Shown here: positions 44,905-54,480 of the stretch, piece after piece
How positions within the stretch are numbered: the first letter of the stretch is position 1
Layout of the letters: the number at the start of each line of letters is the position of its first letter
DNA from: an uncultured Oscillospiraceae bacterium
GTDB lineage: Bacteria > Bacillota > Clostridia > Oscillospirales > Ruminococcaceae
Assembly (NCBI GenBank): GCA_934462925.1
Contig: CAKSIT010000005.1
Span: 121,687-185,686 of the forward strand
Direction: 5' to 3'
DNA: 64,000 nt
The notes under the pieces: generated by a model
Seen by the model: only the letters and a program-made list of their open reading frames with translations
The model's database searches: none
What the model was told of the DNA's origin: nothing
Position numbers and translations under genes: made by a program

Positions 44905-46788
44905 CTTAACGGAAAGAAAATCATCGCGCTGTGTCTGCCGAGAATCAACGACAGCGACTGTCATAAGCTTATCACATCTATGCAAAAGTGCCTTCCCTCG
45001 CCCGAGTGGAGGCTGATGGTATTTGCCACAAGCACCGACCTTTTCTGGAGGACGTCCGAGGAAGCGGGACAGGCCGCCGTATTTGACCTTATAAATTACG
45101 ACATCACCGACGCTGTTGTTATATTCGGCGAGAAAATAAAAGACCCCAACGTTGTGCATAGCATAATCGGCAATACGCGCGCAAAGGGCAAGCTGTGCAT
45201 TGTTATCGGCAAGGAGTACGAGGGCGCTGTCAGAATCGGCTTCAGCTACGACAAGGGCTTCGAGGAAATGGTAAAGCACGTAATAGACGTGCATAACGCA
45301 AGGCGCGTTCACATGATAGCGGGTATAAGGGGCAACGAGTATTCCGACGTGCGCATAGGCGTTTTTGCCAAGGTGCTGCATGACAGGGGTATTCAGTTCG
45401 ACCGCAGCATGGTAAGCTACGGCGACTTCTGGGCCGACCCGACAAAGACTGCCGTAGAGAAGCTTATTGCGTGTGGAAACCTGCCCGAAGCGCTTATCTG
45501 CGCGAACGACACCATGGCAATAGCCGCCGCGCAGACCCTGATTGACCACGGCATAAAAGTCCCCGAGGACGTTATTGTAACGGGCTTCGACGGGATAGAC
45601 GACATCAAGTTCTCTATTCCGCGCATGACCTCGTGCGAGTGCAGCTACGAGCGGCTGGCGCAGGGTATCTGCGGGATAATCAGCGAAAGCGAAGCGGGCA
45701 AGCCGCTTAACGCCGAATATTATGTTATGCCCTCGCTTATTCTGTCCGAGTCCTGCGGGTGCAGGAAAGTCCCGCCGATAAACGCTGCGGACCAGCTTTT
45801 TGACGTTAACAACCGCTTCTACCGTTATCAGGAGGAGGAGTACACCATGTACAAGATGTCCTCCCGATTCCTTACCTGCGAAACGTTTGAGGACGCCACA
45901 AAGTTCATTGACAAGGCGAATTTTTACGATTTGCACCTTATTATCCACAAGGCGGTAAACGACAGTACCAAGAACCCTGCGGTAAGACCCGACGGCCCTG
46001 CCTACGGCGACACGGCGCTGCAAATCTACACGACGGACACAGTAGAGCGCAGAAAGCACGTTGAGTTCCCCGTGAAGTTTTACCTGCCCGACATTGACTC
46101 GGTGCTTCACTACAACGTGCCTATCATATTCTACGGGCTGAACGTTATAGACGTGCCTATAGGGTATGTTGTGTTCCACTTCCACAACCTTGAAATCGGC
46201 AACTACATTAAAGTGCCGCAGGCGGTCAACGCGTTCAACAACGCTATAGGCGGGCTGCGCAATATGCGCTATCAGCGCTACATAAACTGGCAGATTGAGG
46301 AGATGTACAAGCTCGACAACCTTACGGGCCTGTACAACCGCAACGGTTTTATCCGCGAATACCGCCGCATGATAAGCGCCAACACCGACCCCGACCGCAA
46401 GCTTACCGTTGTGCTTACCGACCTTGACGGGCTTAAGCACATAAATGACAAATACGGCCACGACGAGGGCGACAACGCCATAAGAGCCTCCGCGCACGCG
46501 CTGCGCGACGCCTGCCCCGAGGGTACGCTGTGCCTGCGCTTCGGCGGAGATGAAATGCTGGGCGTGTACAACGGCGTACTCGACGAGAAAACCCTGCGCG
46601 AGGAGTACAACAAAAAGCTTGCGGAATACAACGCTTCCTCGGGCAAGCCGTATTCTATAAGCGCAAGCCTTGGTATGTACGTGCTATCAAGCTCCGACGC
46701 AGAGGATCTTGACGAGCTTATCAAGAAGTCCGATAAGCTTATGTACTTTAACAAGAAAAACAAGCGAAGCGCGCCGCAGGAATCCTGA
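44905..46788 (+). CDS. LacI-like sugar-binding sensor fused to a diguanylate cyclase
   Basis: About 620 aa. N-terminal periplasmic-binding-protein-like domain: DAVVIFGEKIKDPNVVHSII, HVIDVHNARRVHMIAG, EALICANDTMAIAAAQTLID, and VTGFDGIDDIKFSIP are classic LacI-family sensor motifs but no DNA-binding HTH precedes them. C-terminal GGDEF domain: LTGLYNRNGFIREYRRMI and LRFGGDEMLGVYNG, GGDEM in place of GGDEF, and no RxxD inhibitory site before it. Predicted cytoplasmic. Start unclear: in-frame coding sense (GKKIIALCLPRINDSD) runs upstream of the first ATG (44980) to a stop at 44893, with no ATG/GTG/TTG; 44905 marks the frame after that stop. Divergent from xylB. Confidence 0.85.
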   Translation, partial: LNGKKIIALCLPRINDSDCHKLITSMQKCLPSPEWRLMVFATSTDLFWRTSEEAGQAAVFDLINYDITDAVVIFGEKIKDPNVVHSIIGNTRAKGKLCIVIGKEYEGAVRIGFSYDKGFEEMVKHVIDVHNARRVHMIAGIRGNEYSDVRIGVFAKVLHDRGIQFDRSMVSYGDFWADPTKTAVEKLIACGNLPEALICANDTMAIAAAQTLIDHGIKVPEDVIVTGFDGIDDIKFSIPRMTSCECSYERLAQGICGIISESEAGKPLNAEYYVMPSLILSESCGCRKVPPINAADQLFDVNNRFYRYQEEEYTMYKMSSRFLTCETFEDATKFIDKANFYDLHLIIHKAVNDSTKNPAVRPDGPAYGDTALQIYTTDTVERRKHVEFPVKFYLPDIDSVLHYNVPIIFYGLNVIDVPIGYVVFHFHNLEIGNYIKVPQAVNAFNNAIGGLRNMRYQRYINWQIEEMYKLDNLTGLYNRNGFIREYRRMISANTDPDRKLTVVLTDLDGLKHINDKYGHDEGDNAIRASAHALRDACPEGTLCLRFGGDEMLGVYNGVLDEKTLREEYNKKLAEYNASSGKPYSISASLGMYVLSSSDAEDLDELIKKSDKLMYFNKKNKRSAPQES

Positions 46789-46800
46789 CGAGCGTGTTAT

Positions 46801-46846
46801 GCGCCCGCCGTGAAGCTGCACAAGGCTTCACAGCGGGCGCTTTTAT
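46801..46846 (+). terminator. Terminator of the diguanylate cyclase gene
   Basis: GCGCCCGC (46801-46808) pairs with GCGGGCGC (46833-46840), inner TGAAGC/GCTTCA, followed by TTTTATT. Confidence 0.85.
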
Positions 46847-46863
46847 TATGAAAAGGTGATATT

Positions 46864-47547
46864 ATGAAAGAATTTTGTATAGAAAAAGTTCCCGCCGCGC
46901 TTTACGGCGAGCGTTCTGAGCGCGTTTTTATCTACATACATGGGCTGTTTGGCAGCCGCCGCGACGCGGAGGGCTTTGCGCAAATCGCCTGCGAAAGCGG
47001 CTGGCAGGTGCTTGCCGTGGACCTGCCCGAGCATGGCGGGCGCACGGACGGCGCTCTCCTGCTGCCGTGGGTGGCAGTCCCCGAGCTGCGCGGGGTCATG
47101 CGCTATGCGCAGGCAAATTGGCAGCACGTCTGCGTTTACGCGGTGAGCATAGGCGCGTGGCTTTCCATGCAGGCGTTTGGCGGGCAGGCGGAAAAGTGCC
47201 TGCTGCTCTCCCCTCTCGTTGACATGGAAGGCTTTATCCGCCGCAGTATGCAGCAATCTTGCGTTTCCGAGGAGCGGCTGAGAGCGCAGCGCGAAATTGA
47301 CGTTCCGAACGGTCAGCCGCTGTCGTGGGACTACTTTGTTTACGCCTGCGAGAACCCCGCGCACGCAATATGCCCCGACACGCACATATTCTTCGGCGAA
47401 AACGACGAGATAACGCCGCGCGCGGTTATGGAGCGCTTCGCGGCGGAAAACGGGTGCGGGCTGACTGTGCTTGAAAACGCGGCGCACCGGATTCACACCG
47501 AGGACGAACTTCGGCGCTTAAGAGCGTGGGAGCGGCAGTTTCTTTAA
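46864..47547 (+). CDS. Alpha/beta hydrolase, probable serine esterase
   Basis: 227 aa. FIYIHGLFGSRRDAEGFAQI (oxyanion region), VYAVSIGAWLSMQAFGG (nucleophile elbow, Ser in VSIGA), an acidic residue near IFFGENDEITP, and a final His in NAAHRIHTEDEL: a complete Ser-Asp-His set. Substrate unknown. Confidence 0.85.
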   Translation: MKEFCIEKVPAALYGERSERVFIYIHGLFGSRRDAEGFAQIACESGWQVLAVDLPEHGGRTDGALLLPWVAVPELRGVMRYAQANWQHVCVYAVSIGAWLSMQAFGGQAEKCLLLSPLVDMEGFIRRSMQQSCVSEERLRAQREIDVPNGQPLSWDYFVYACENPAHAICPDTHIFFGENDEITPRAVMERFAAENGCGLTVLENAAHRIHTEDELRRLRAWERQFL

Positions 47548-47566
47548 GGTTTTTTGGTATATGCAA

Positions 47567-47600
47567 AGGCGCGGAGCATTACGCCCCGCGCCCTTTTCTA
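47567..47600. terminator. Bidirectional terminator, third copy of the GGCGCGG hairpin
   Basis: GGCGCGGAGCATTACGCCCC followed by GCGCCCTTTT: stem GGGCGCGG-type arms around an AGCATTAC loop. The same hairpin stands at 48584-48610 and 48812-48838, flanking repeat copy B. Confidence 0.75.
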
Positions 47601-47602
47601 TA

Positions 47603-48490
47603 TCATTTTTCCTTTACCGCGCGCAGCTCAATGTAGCCGCGATCGCCGCGGGGTTCAAGCTGAATCGCGGGCGACTGCTCGTCCCATTCGCAGCCGATGA
47701 ACGACGGGTCGTAGCGGTCTGCGGCGCAGCGAACCGCCTCTATTGCCTCGCAGTAGTCCTCTTCCTTAAAGGGCTCGCCGCGGAACATAAGGTACTCGGC
47801 TTCGGGCAGGTCTATCACGTCGAAGCCCTCGGGTATCTGCCCGCTGTAGTCCCGCGCTACTTCAACGCCCTGAACATAAACCGATGTTCCCGCCTTTCTC
47901 AGCCGTTCGGGCAGCCACATACTCACAGGCTCGCCGCAAAGCGAATCCATGCTGAGAAGCGTCCCCCAAACGTCGCAGCCTACCTCCTCGCAGTATGCGA
48001 AGTAGTCGCGCGCCTTAACGCCGCGCTTGATAAGCGCCCTGCGCGCGGGCTTTGTTACCTTCTGAATAAAAACGGTCTTTGCATTTTCCATGTTGATTAC
48101 TTCCTTTCGCATTTCCCTGTACTTTACTCCATAGGGAACGAAAAGCGTGAGCGGAACGCGGCTTTTCGCGTATGCGTACGGCTTGCAGCCGAATTCCCTG
48201 CAAAACGCCCTCGTGTAGCCGTCCGCGCTGTCGAAGCCCGCTTCAAGCGCCGCGTCAATAACGCGGCAGCCGCCGCCCCTGAGCCGCAGCGCCGAGCGCG
48301 AGAGCCTGTATCTGCGGATATAGTCAGACGGAGTAAGCCCCGTAAGCCGAGTAAACAGCCTGTAGGAATACCACGGCGAATACCGCGCAGCCCGCGCGAG
48401 TTCTGCAGCGGTTATCTGCTCGTTTATATGCTCTGCAATGTAGTCCTGCATTCGCTGTACGGCGAGTATCTGTTCTGTCACGCCTTTCAC
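47603..48490 (-). CDS. AraC-family regulator with GyrI-like effector domain
   Basis: 295 aa. N-terminal AraC double helix-turn-helix: HINEQITAAELARAARYSPW, YSYRLFTRLTGLTPSDYIRR and DAALEAGFDSADGYTRAFCR. C-terminal ~160 residues form a GyrI/BmrR-like small-molecule domain (GDRGYIELRAVKEK at the end). Rob/SoxS-like layout suggests activation by drugs or hydrophobic compounds; nearby candidate targets are the hydrolase and the MATE exporter. Confidence 0.88.
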   Translation of the reverse strand: MKGVTEQILAVQRMQDYIAEHINEQITAAELARAARYSPWYSYRLFTRLTGLTPSDYIRRYRLSRSALRLRGGGCRVIDAALEAGFDSADGYTRAFCREFGCKPYAYAKSRVPLTLFVPYGVKYREMRKEVINMENAKTVFIQKVTKPARRALIKRGVKARDYFAYCEEVGCDVWGTLLSMDSLCGEPVSMWLPERLRKAGTSVYVQGVEVARDYSGQIPEGFDVIDLPEAEYLMFRGEPFKEEDYCEAIEAVRCAADRYDPSFIGCEWDEQSPAIQLEPRGDRGYIELRAVKEK

Positions 48491-48581
48491 CTCCCTGCTG
48501 TAATTATACGATATCGGAAGCCTTTACATCTCGACTTTTTTTGCTATATTGAGGATAACACATTTTGTCTTGAAAGTCAAC

Positions 48582-48838
48582 AAGGGCGCGGAGCATTTCG
48601 CCCCGCGCCCAGAGACCGTCGAAAAACCCCCATACGGGGGTTTTCCGCCGAAACATCCGCACTGCGCGCACGGTTGCGTAAGCCGAGCGTAGCGAGGTGT
48701 CGCTTGCACACTTGTGCGGATAGAAGTGTTTTTTGCCTCGGGAAGCCCGAGGCAAAAAAGTTATTTCAAAGCCCGCATACGCAGGCAAAAATGACTTTTT
48801 CGACAGACTGAGGGCGCGGAGCATTACGCCCCGCGCCC
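48582..48838. repeat. Interspersed repeat copy B between duplicated terminator hairpins
   Basis: A 201-bp unit (48611-48811), the reverse complement of the unit at 149-336, lies between two copies of GGGCGCGGAGCATT(T/A)CGCC-type hairpins (48584-48610 and 48812-48838; one mismatch in 27). Unit ends AGACCGTCGAAAAA and TTTTTCGACAGACT. The terminator copies differ from those around copy A, so it is the unit that moved and the flanking hairpin that was doubled. It lies between the AraC and MATE genes, and fills the gap 48491-48844 with no gene. Confidence 0.75.
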
Positions 48839-48844
48839 ATTTTT

Positions 48845-50206
48845 TTACGCCTTATTTTCTTCCTTTACAGGAACTATGCTCTTGCGCGTCCACGCGCCGC
48901 TCTTATACCTTATAAGGCTAACAAGCGCCGTGAAAAGCCACGTTATGCAGGTGGTGAGCCATATACCGCCGCAGCCGAGCGCCGTTTTCGTAAGCACCAG
49001 CGACAGCCCCACGCGCGTTATTACTTCCGTCAGACCGTTGGCGAGCGCGTAGCCCGTGTCGCCCGCGCCGTTGAGGAAGCCGCGCAGCACGTGTATCATG
49101 CCGAGGAACACGTAGAAGCACGCCGTGAGCGAAAGCGCCGCGCCGCACATCTCGATAACGCCCGCGCCGCTTACAAAGCAGCCCGCAAGCGCGCGTGAAG
49201 CGAAGAAGAACACCGCAGCAGCCACTGTTGCAAAGCCCGATGAAATGAGAAGCGTTACCCTGCACCCCTTTAGCGCCCTGTCGCGCCTGCCTGCACCTAT
49301 GTTCTGCCCAACAAAAGACGAGAGCGCTGCGTTGAGCGACGAGAACGGCTGCTGCACAAACTGCTCTATACGCATTGAGGCGGTGTACGCCGCCATTACC
49401 GTTTCGCCGAATCCGTTGGTAACGCGCTGTATCGCTATCATGGAAATGGAGATAAGACCGTTCTGCGCCGCAATGGGAAGCCCCGTTGTCACGCATTTTA
49501 ACATCATCTTGCCGTCGGGGCGCATATCCTCCCGCGTGAGCCGCAGCAGCTCGTTCTTTCTGAACGCGAACGCAATGCACATTGCCGCGGACAGTCCCTG
49601 CGAAATGACCGTAGCCGCAGCCGCGCCGCCCGCGCCAAGCTCAAAGCCCAGCACGAAAAGGAAATCCAGCCCGACGTTTAGCACGCTCGCCACGCCTAAG
49701 AATATAAGCGGCGTTCGCGAATCGCCAAGGGAACGCATTACCGCGTTTATCCAGTTGTACGCAGCAACGCATACCGTGCCGCCTACCGCTATTCTCATAT
49801 ACTCAACGGACGTGGGCAGCAGCGTTTCGGGGGTGTTGAGCAGCCGCAGAACAGGCTCTGTTAGCAGCATTGCCGCGGCGCTTGTAACTATGCCAAACAC
49901 TGCGGTGACAGCCGCCGAGGAAAAAACCGCGCTGCGAAGCTCTTTATAGCTTCTTGAGCCGAAATACTGCGAAATGATTACGCCCGCGCCCGTGGCAAGC
50001 CCAAGGCAAAGCGTGTAAAAGAAATAGGTTATCGAGCCCGTAGCGCCGACCGCCGCAAGCGCGCTGTCGCCTAAGTACTGCCCGACTATCATCGTGTCGG
50101 CGATGTTGTATACCTGCTGCAAAAGGTTTCCCGCCAGCAGCGGGAGCGCGAAGCGTACTATATGCCGCCACTCGCTCCCCGTGGTCATGTCCCGTGAAAG
50201 CTGCAA
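48845..50206 (-). CDS. MATE family multidrug exporter
   Basis: 453 aa, about 12 hydrophobic segments. WRHIVRFALPLLAGNLLQQV then YNIADTMIVGQYLGDSALAA is the MATE N-terminal signature. TTG start at 50206 directly behind the GH59 stop; a GGAAGAAG site supports it, although ATG 50188 is possible. Co-transcribed with the glycosidase gene. Related to, but not a recent copy of, 19155-20480. Confidence 0.92.
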   Translation of the reverse strand: MQLSRDMTTGSEWRHIVRFALPLLAGNLLQQVYNIADTMIVGQYLGDSALAAVGATGSITYFFYTLCLGLATGAGVIISQYFGSRSYKELRSAVFSSAAVTAVFGIVTSAAAMLLTEPVLRLLNTPETLLPTSVEYMRIAVGGTVCVAAYNWINAVMRSLGDSRTPLIFLGVASVLNVGLDFLFVLGFELGAGGAAAATVISQGLSAAMCIAFAFRKNELLRLTREDMRPDGKMMLKCVTTGLPIAAQNGLISISMIAIQRVTNGFGETVMAAYTASMRIEQFVQQPFSSLNAALSSFVGQNIGAGRRDRALKGCRVTLLISSGFATVAAAVFFFASRALAGCFVSGAGVIEMCGAALSLTACFYVFLGMIHVLRGFLNGAGDTGYALANGLTEVITRVGLSLVLTKTALGCGGIWLTTCITWLFTALVSLIRYKSGAWTRKSIVPVKEENKA

Positions 50207-52909
50207 TTACTTCTTCCTTCTTTTCGCTATGATTACTGCCGCTGCAGCGCCTGCCGCAACAACTCCCGCGCCAACCGCGACGGGTACTACGGGGAACTTC
50301 TTGTCGGAAGCCGAACCGCTCTGCGCGTTGTTGGCGCTTTCAGCCGTCTGCGCGCCGTCAGCCGCAGCCGCAGTCTGCGCTTCGCCCGTAGCCTGCTCGG
50401 TTTCGTCCGCCTTTTCGGACAGGAGCTTTACCTCGCCGCCGGTTACCTCTGCCGCGTCGCAGGCGAACTTGCCGCTTATAACGCTTAATGTGAGCGTATG
50501 CTCGCCGTTTTCAAGACCTCTTACAAAGTACGCCGTTTCGCGCGAGCCTACGCCGCCCGTTTCAAACTCGCCCGCAACCTGCACGCCGTCTATTTCCACG
50601 GAAATAGTGCCGCCGTCCTTGTTTTCGCCCGTAAGACCGATACCCGTGCCGCTGAACTTAACAGTAAGCTTAGCGCCCTCCGTGCCTGTGGAAATGGTGC
50701 GCTTGTAATTCTTGAAGCTGCTCATTACGTTATGCTCCCACGCGCCGTCGTAAGTAAAGCACGCGTCGGAATTGTCGCAGCGGGTAACGTACGTCTCGCC
50801 GCCCTCTGCGGGCTGCGCGGTGAAGTTGTCGAAGCAGTTGTTGTTATAGCTGCTGTAAAGCGCCGCCCTGCCTGCGGAAAGCATTGCCTCGTCGCTCTCA
50901 TACTCCGCGATAAGCTCGCCGTTTACCCACGCGCGCACGGTCTTGTCTACCGCCTCTACCTTGAGCGTGTTCCATACTGTGCTGTCAAAGCCGCTTATGC
51001 TGCCCTCGAGCTTTATGCGCTTGTTGCGCTTGAGCTTCCAGTCGCCGTTTTCGTATACCTGTAACCACCAGCCGCTCTTGCCCGAGTCGCCGAGATTATA
51101 GCGCAGTCCTACGCCCGTGTAGTTTTCCTCGGGGACGTCGCTTGCGGCAAGCTTTGTTTCAACGCTTACGGAGTAGTCCAGCCACCTGTCGTCGCCGAAG
51201 TTGGTTTCGGGGCTGGGGGTAGAACCCCACTCCTCGCTCTTTATGTCGGGCGTTACAATCTGCATGAGAACGTTTCTGCCGTCAACCTCGCGCACCTCGA
51301 AAGCGCCGCCCTCGTCGGTAGTGTAAAGGGGCGCGCCGCCGCGTGCGGAAAGGTCGAAATCGTACTCGTAGCCGTCGCTGTAAGGCAGCGGGAGTACCTC
51401 GCTTTCAACAGAGGCGTACTCGCGCTCCGCAAGCTCTACAGTAGAAAGCGTTACAAGCGAATAGGGCTTTAACGTGTAGCTGAACGTGTACTCGCCGCCG
51501 TTTTCCTGCGGGGTTATGGTGTCAATGTGCTTAAAGAAGTTTTCGTCAGCCGCTTCGCCGTCAGGACCGCGCGTTTCCCACACGTTTACCGCCTTTGAAG
51601 CGCCCGCAAGCTCCTTTACCGTGAACTCATAGGTTATAGGCTCTGCGGTGGTGTTTGTGGCAACAAAGCTGTAATCCCCCGTTGCGGTATCGGTCGCGGT
51701 GATGTAGCTGTAGGTCGCGTCAACTATCGCGTGGCCGTCGCCGCCCGCCTTTCCGTCGCCGTAGCACGCGCCGTCAACAAACGCCCAGCCCTTTTTAATG
51801 AACTGCGAGAAATGCAGCGACATGAAAAATCCGCTGTCGAGCGTATACGCGCCGCTCCACGGCTCGTTAGCGGTGATAAGCTGCTTGTGGCAGTAGGTAA
51901 CGCCGTCGTAGTACGCGGAAACAACCGGCTGATACTCGTAGAGCGTCATGTATCCGCCCGGATACATTGTGATAATTCTGTTTGCAACGTCGAGAACGCC
52001 GTTTATGTCAGCCATGCCCGAGCCGCTCTTGTCAAGCCTGAACGCGCCCGCGTATTCCATGGGCGAGCTTGCCTCGCTGAACCACAGCTCCTTGCCGTAT
52101 TCGTCCGCAAGCTTCTTTGCGTCTGCGCTCGACCATGAGGTGTAGTGGCTGCCTACAACGTCTACCGCTTCAAGCAGCTCCTCGTCCTTAAGCATTTTGG
52201 AAGCCATGTTCCACGAGGTTACCTCCTCGCCGCCGACTATCTTTATCTTAGAATAGTCGTAGCGGCCGTCGGTTTCCGCCTTAAGGTGCTGAGAGAAGTA
52301 CTTTACCCACTCCGCGTCGCATGCGCGCTCGTTGCGCACCGCGCTCACGTAGTCGAATACAAGGCCGTAGGTGTCGTATGCGGCGTCAAGCAGGCTCTTG
52401 TACCACTTGTAGCGCGCCGCGTACTCGTCCTCCGCCTCGGATACCCAGAGCGGCTCGCTCCAGTAAAGCATATCAAGCGTGAGGTCGGGGTTCACCGCCT
52501 TTGCGTCCGCCGCAAGCTGAAAGCCCGCGCCGCGCGTTACGTCGGGGGTGTCGTCCTCGCGGCGCATAACGTTCGGCTCTGTACCAGAGGAGCTGTTAAC
52601 GTCCGCGCCCATCTCTATCTTAAGGTGGTTAATGCCAACGCCGCTCTCGCCGAATATGTACTCGAGCAGCTGCGCGTAAGCTTTGGGGTTCTGCGCCTTG
52701 TAGTCGAGCAGCAGGCGCGAGGAGTTGTTCGCGCTTACCATGCCCGCGCCGCGGTAGAGCTTGTTCTCAGCCGTCTGCGCCTTTGTTCCGTCAATCGTTA
52801 CCTTCATGCTCTTTCCCTCCGCTGCCGCCGTTTTTGGCAGATTCGCCGCAGCCGTTACCGCAAGAGCGGCACACAGCGCCGACGATATTATTTTTTTCAC
52901 TATGCCCAT
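50207..52909 (-). CDS. Secreted, membrane-anchored GH59-like beta-galactosidase
   Basis: 900 aa from ATG 52909 (GAAGGAG 8 nt upstream). Signal peptide MGIVKKIISSALCAALAVTA; GH59 catalytic TIM barrel: GAGMVSANNSSRLLLDYKAQ, INHLKIEMGADVNSSSGTEP, acid/base in YVSAVRNERACDAEWV, nucleophile in ELWFSEASSPMEYAG. Then LamG/CBM-like beta domains (DDRWLDYSVSVETKLAASDV; a second around GIGLTGENKDGGTISVEIDG), a Ser/Ala/Glu-rich stalk and a C-terminal membrane segment with basic end AVIIAKRRKK. No LPxTG motif, so anchored directly in the membrane. The family is known for galactocerebrosidase; here plant or host galactosides are plausible substrates. Confidence 0.85.
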   Translation of the reverse strand: MGIVKKIISSALCAALAVTAAANLPKTAAAEGKSMKVTIDGTKAQTAENKLYRGAGMVSANNSSRLLLDYKAQNPKAYAQLLEYIFGESGVGINHLKIEMGADVNSSSGTEPNVMRREDDTPDVTRGAGFQLAADAKAVNPDLTLDMLYWSEPLWVSEAEDEYAARYKWYKSLLDAAYDTYGLVFDYVSAVRNERACDAEWVKYFSQHLKAETDGRYDYSKIKIVGGEEVTSWNMASKMLKDEELLEAVDVVGSHYTSWSSADAKKLADEYGKELWFSEASSPMEYAGAFRLDKSGSGMADINGVLDVANRIITMYPGGYMTLYEYQPVVSAYYDGVTYCHKQLITANEPWSGAYTLDSGFFMSLHFSQFIKKGWAFVDGACYGDGKAGGDGHAIVDATYSYITATDTATGDYSFVATNTTAEPITYEFTVKELAGASKAVNVWETRGPDGEAADENFFKHIDTITPQENGGEYTFSYTLKPYSLVTLSTVELAEREYASVESEVLPLPYSDGYEYDFDLSARGGAPLYTTDEGGAFEVREVDGRNVLMQIVTPDIKSEEWGSTPSPETNFGDDRWLDYSVSVETKLAASDVPEENYTGVGLRYNLGDSGKSGWWLQVYENGDWKLKRNKRIKLEGSISGFDSTVWNTLKVEAVDKTVRAWVNGELIAEYESDEAMLSAGRAALYSSYNNNCFDNFTAQPAEGGETYVTRCDNSDACFTYDGAWEHNVMSSFKNYKRTISTGTEGAKLTVKFSGTGIGLTGENKDGGTISVEIDGVQVAGEFETGGVGSRETAYFVRGLENGEHTLTLSVISGKFACDAAEVTGGEVKLLSEKADETEQATGEAQTAAAADGAQTAESANNAQSGSASDKKFPVVPVAVGAGVVAAGAAAAVIIAKRRKK

Positions 52910-52968
52910 TGACTGTACTCCTTCTGTCACGATTTCACCGCATCAAGAGCGGTCTGTGCTATGGTTAT

Positions 52969-52997
52969 ATTATAGCGGCTGCGGGCGTGTTTTTCAA
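52969..52997 (-). promoter_or_regulatory. Promoter of the GH59-MATE pair
   Basis: Minus strand TTGAAA (52997-52992), 17-bp spacer, TATAAT (52974-52969). Confidence 0.7.
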
Positions 52998-53082
52998 TCT
53001 TAAATATTTTAGGTTATATTAAGATTTGAACATTTCGGCGTGCTTTTCCTTACATAAGCTAAAAATTTTTTGGCAAAAGCTA

Positions 53083-53137
53083 TTGACAAACATAAAGCAA
53101 AATGGTATATTGTATATATGAGATAGATACAATATAC
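53083..53137 (+). promoter_or_regulatory. Promoter and GntR operator of the ABC operon
   Basis: TTGACA (53083-53088), 17-bp spacer, TATATT (53106-53111). A perfect 11-bp inverted repeat GTATATTGTAT (53105-53115) and ATACAATATAC (53127-53137) overlaps the -10 box and start site. Its place directly before a YtrA-type gntR gene points to autorepression. Confidence 0.85.
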
Positions 53138-53240
53138 ACAAAAAGCACATTATCTATCCCAACCGGTATACAAATTCTTTCGGAAGAACGCCGCATAACA
53201 CAGCCATGCGCAGACCGTGCCGCGGCAGGCGAGGCATTAC

Positions 53241-53612
53241 ATGAACATCATAATCACAAACACCGACAAGTCGCCTATCTATGAGCAGATATCATCTCAG
53301 ATAAAGGCGAAGATACTTTCGGGCGAGCTTAAGGAGGGCGACCCGCTCCCCTCCATGAGAACGCTTGCGCAGGACCTGCGCGTGAGCGTTATAACCACCA
53401 AGCGCGCCTACGAAATCCTCGAGCAGGAGGGGCTTATCGAATCCTTTACGGGGCGCGGCAGCTTTGTAAGCGCCCAGAATCCCGAGCTTCTGCGCGAGCA
53501 GAGCCTGCGGGAGATAGAGCAGCACCTGTCCGCCGCGGCGCAGAAAGCGCTCATGAGCGGCGTTTCAAAGCAGGAGCTGATTGATATCCTTGAAATGTTT
53601 TACGACGGCTGA
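53241..53612 (+). CDS. GntR-family (YtrA type) repressor
   Basis: 123 aa. MNIIITNTDKSPIYEQISSQ, then the winged-helix signature LPSMRTLAQDLRVSVITTKR and AYEILEQEGLIESFTGRGSF. Short C-terminal dimerisation helix only, the YtrA layout that controls ABC exporters. Start at 53241 matches the family start. Probably represses its own operon through 53105-53137. Confidence 0.93.
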   Translation: MNIIITNTDKSPIYEQISSQIKAKILSGELKEGDPLPSMRTLAQDLRVSVITTKRAYEILEQEGLIESFTGRGSFVSAQNPELLREQSLREIEQHLSAAAQKALMSGVSKQELIDILEMFYDG

Positions 53613-53631
53613 CGTTTTTTTGGAGGGCACT

Positions 53632-54480
53632 ATGGAAAACAGCATTGAACTTAACGGAGTTTCGCGTTCATTCGGCAAATTCGCGCTCGATAATGTAAGC
53701 TTCCGCGTTCCGCGCGGGTGCATTGTCGGGTTTATCGGCGAGAACGGCGCGGGCAAATCCACGACTATAAAGGCTATACTGGGGCTTATTCATACCGAGG
53801 GCGGCAAAATAACCGTTCTCGGCGACGAATCGCCAAATCTTTCGTGCGCTGTCAAGGAGAAGATAGGCGTTGTGTTCGACACGCCCTGCTTCCCTGATAT
53901 GCTTAACGCGCGCCAGCTTGACCGCGTTATGGCGGGAATATACAAAACATGGGACAGCGCGTGCTTTTTTAAGTACCTTGACCGCTTCGAGCTGCCCCTC
54001 AACCAAAAGCTGCGCAAGTTTTCGCGCGGCATGGGAATGCGCCTTTCAATTGCGGCGGCGCTTGCGCACTCGCCCGAGCTGCTTGTGCTTGACGAACCCA
54101 CGGGCGGCCTTGACCCGATAGTGCGCAGCGAGATACTCGACCTATTGCTTGAATTTATGCAGGACGAAAACCACTCTATCCTGCTCTCCTCCCACATAAC
54201 AAGCGACCTTGAGCATATCGCGGACTACATCTGCTTCATACATAAGGGGCGCGTTGTTTTCTTTGACGAGCGCAACGAAATGCTTGAAAAGCACCGCATT
54301 CTCAAATGCAGCGAGGAGCAGCTCGCGCTCATCGACAAGCAGGATATAATCGGCATGAGACAGGGCAGGTACTGCTGCGAGGTGCTGACTGCCGCCGCAG
54401 ACAAGTACCCCGACATCACCGCCGACGCCCCCACTATCGACGAGATAATGGTCTACTATGTAAAGGAGGGGCAGTCATGA
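53632..54480 (+). CDS. ABC transporter ATP-binding protein
   Basis: 282 aa. Walker A GFIGENGAGKSTTIKA, Q-loop region near GVVFDTPCF, signature KFSRGMGMRLSIAAALAHSP, Walker B LLVLDEPTGGLD and switch His in LLSSHITSDLEH. GGAGG upstream. Works with the two following permeases; this class moves peptides or antibiotics outward. Confidence 0.95.
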   Translation: MENSIELNGVSRSFGKFALDNVSFRVPRGCIVGFIGENGAGKSTTIKAILGLIHTEGGKITVLGDESPNLSCAVKEKIGVVFDTPCFPDMLNARQLDRVMAGIYKTWDSACFFKYLDRFELPLNQKLRKFSRGMGMRLSIAAALAHSPELLVLDEPTGGLDPIVRSEILDLLLEFMQDENHSILLSSHITSDLEHIADYICFIHKGRVVFFDERNEMLEKHRILKCSEEQLALIDKQDIIGMRQGRYCCEVLTAAADKYPDITADAPTIDEIMVYYVKEGQS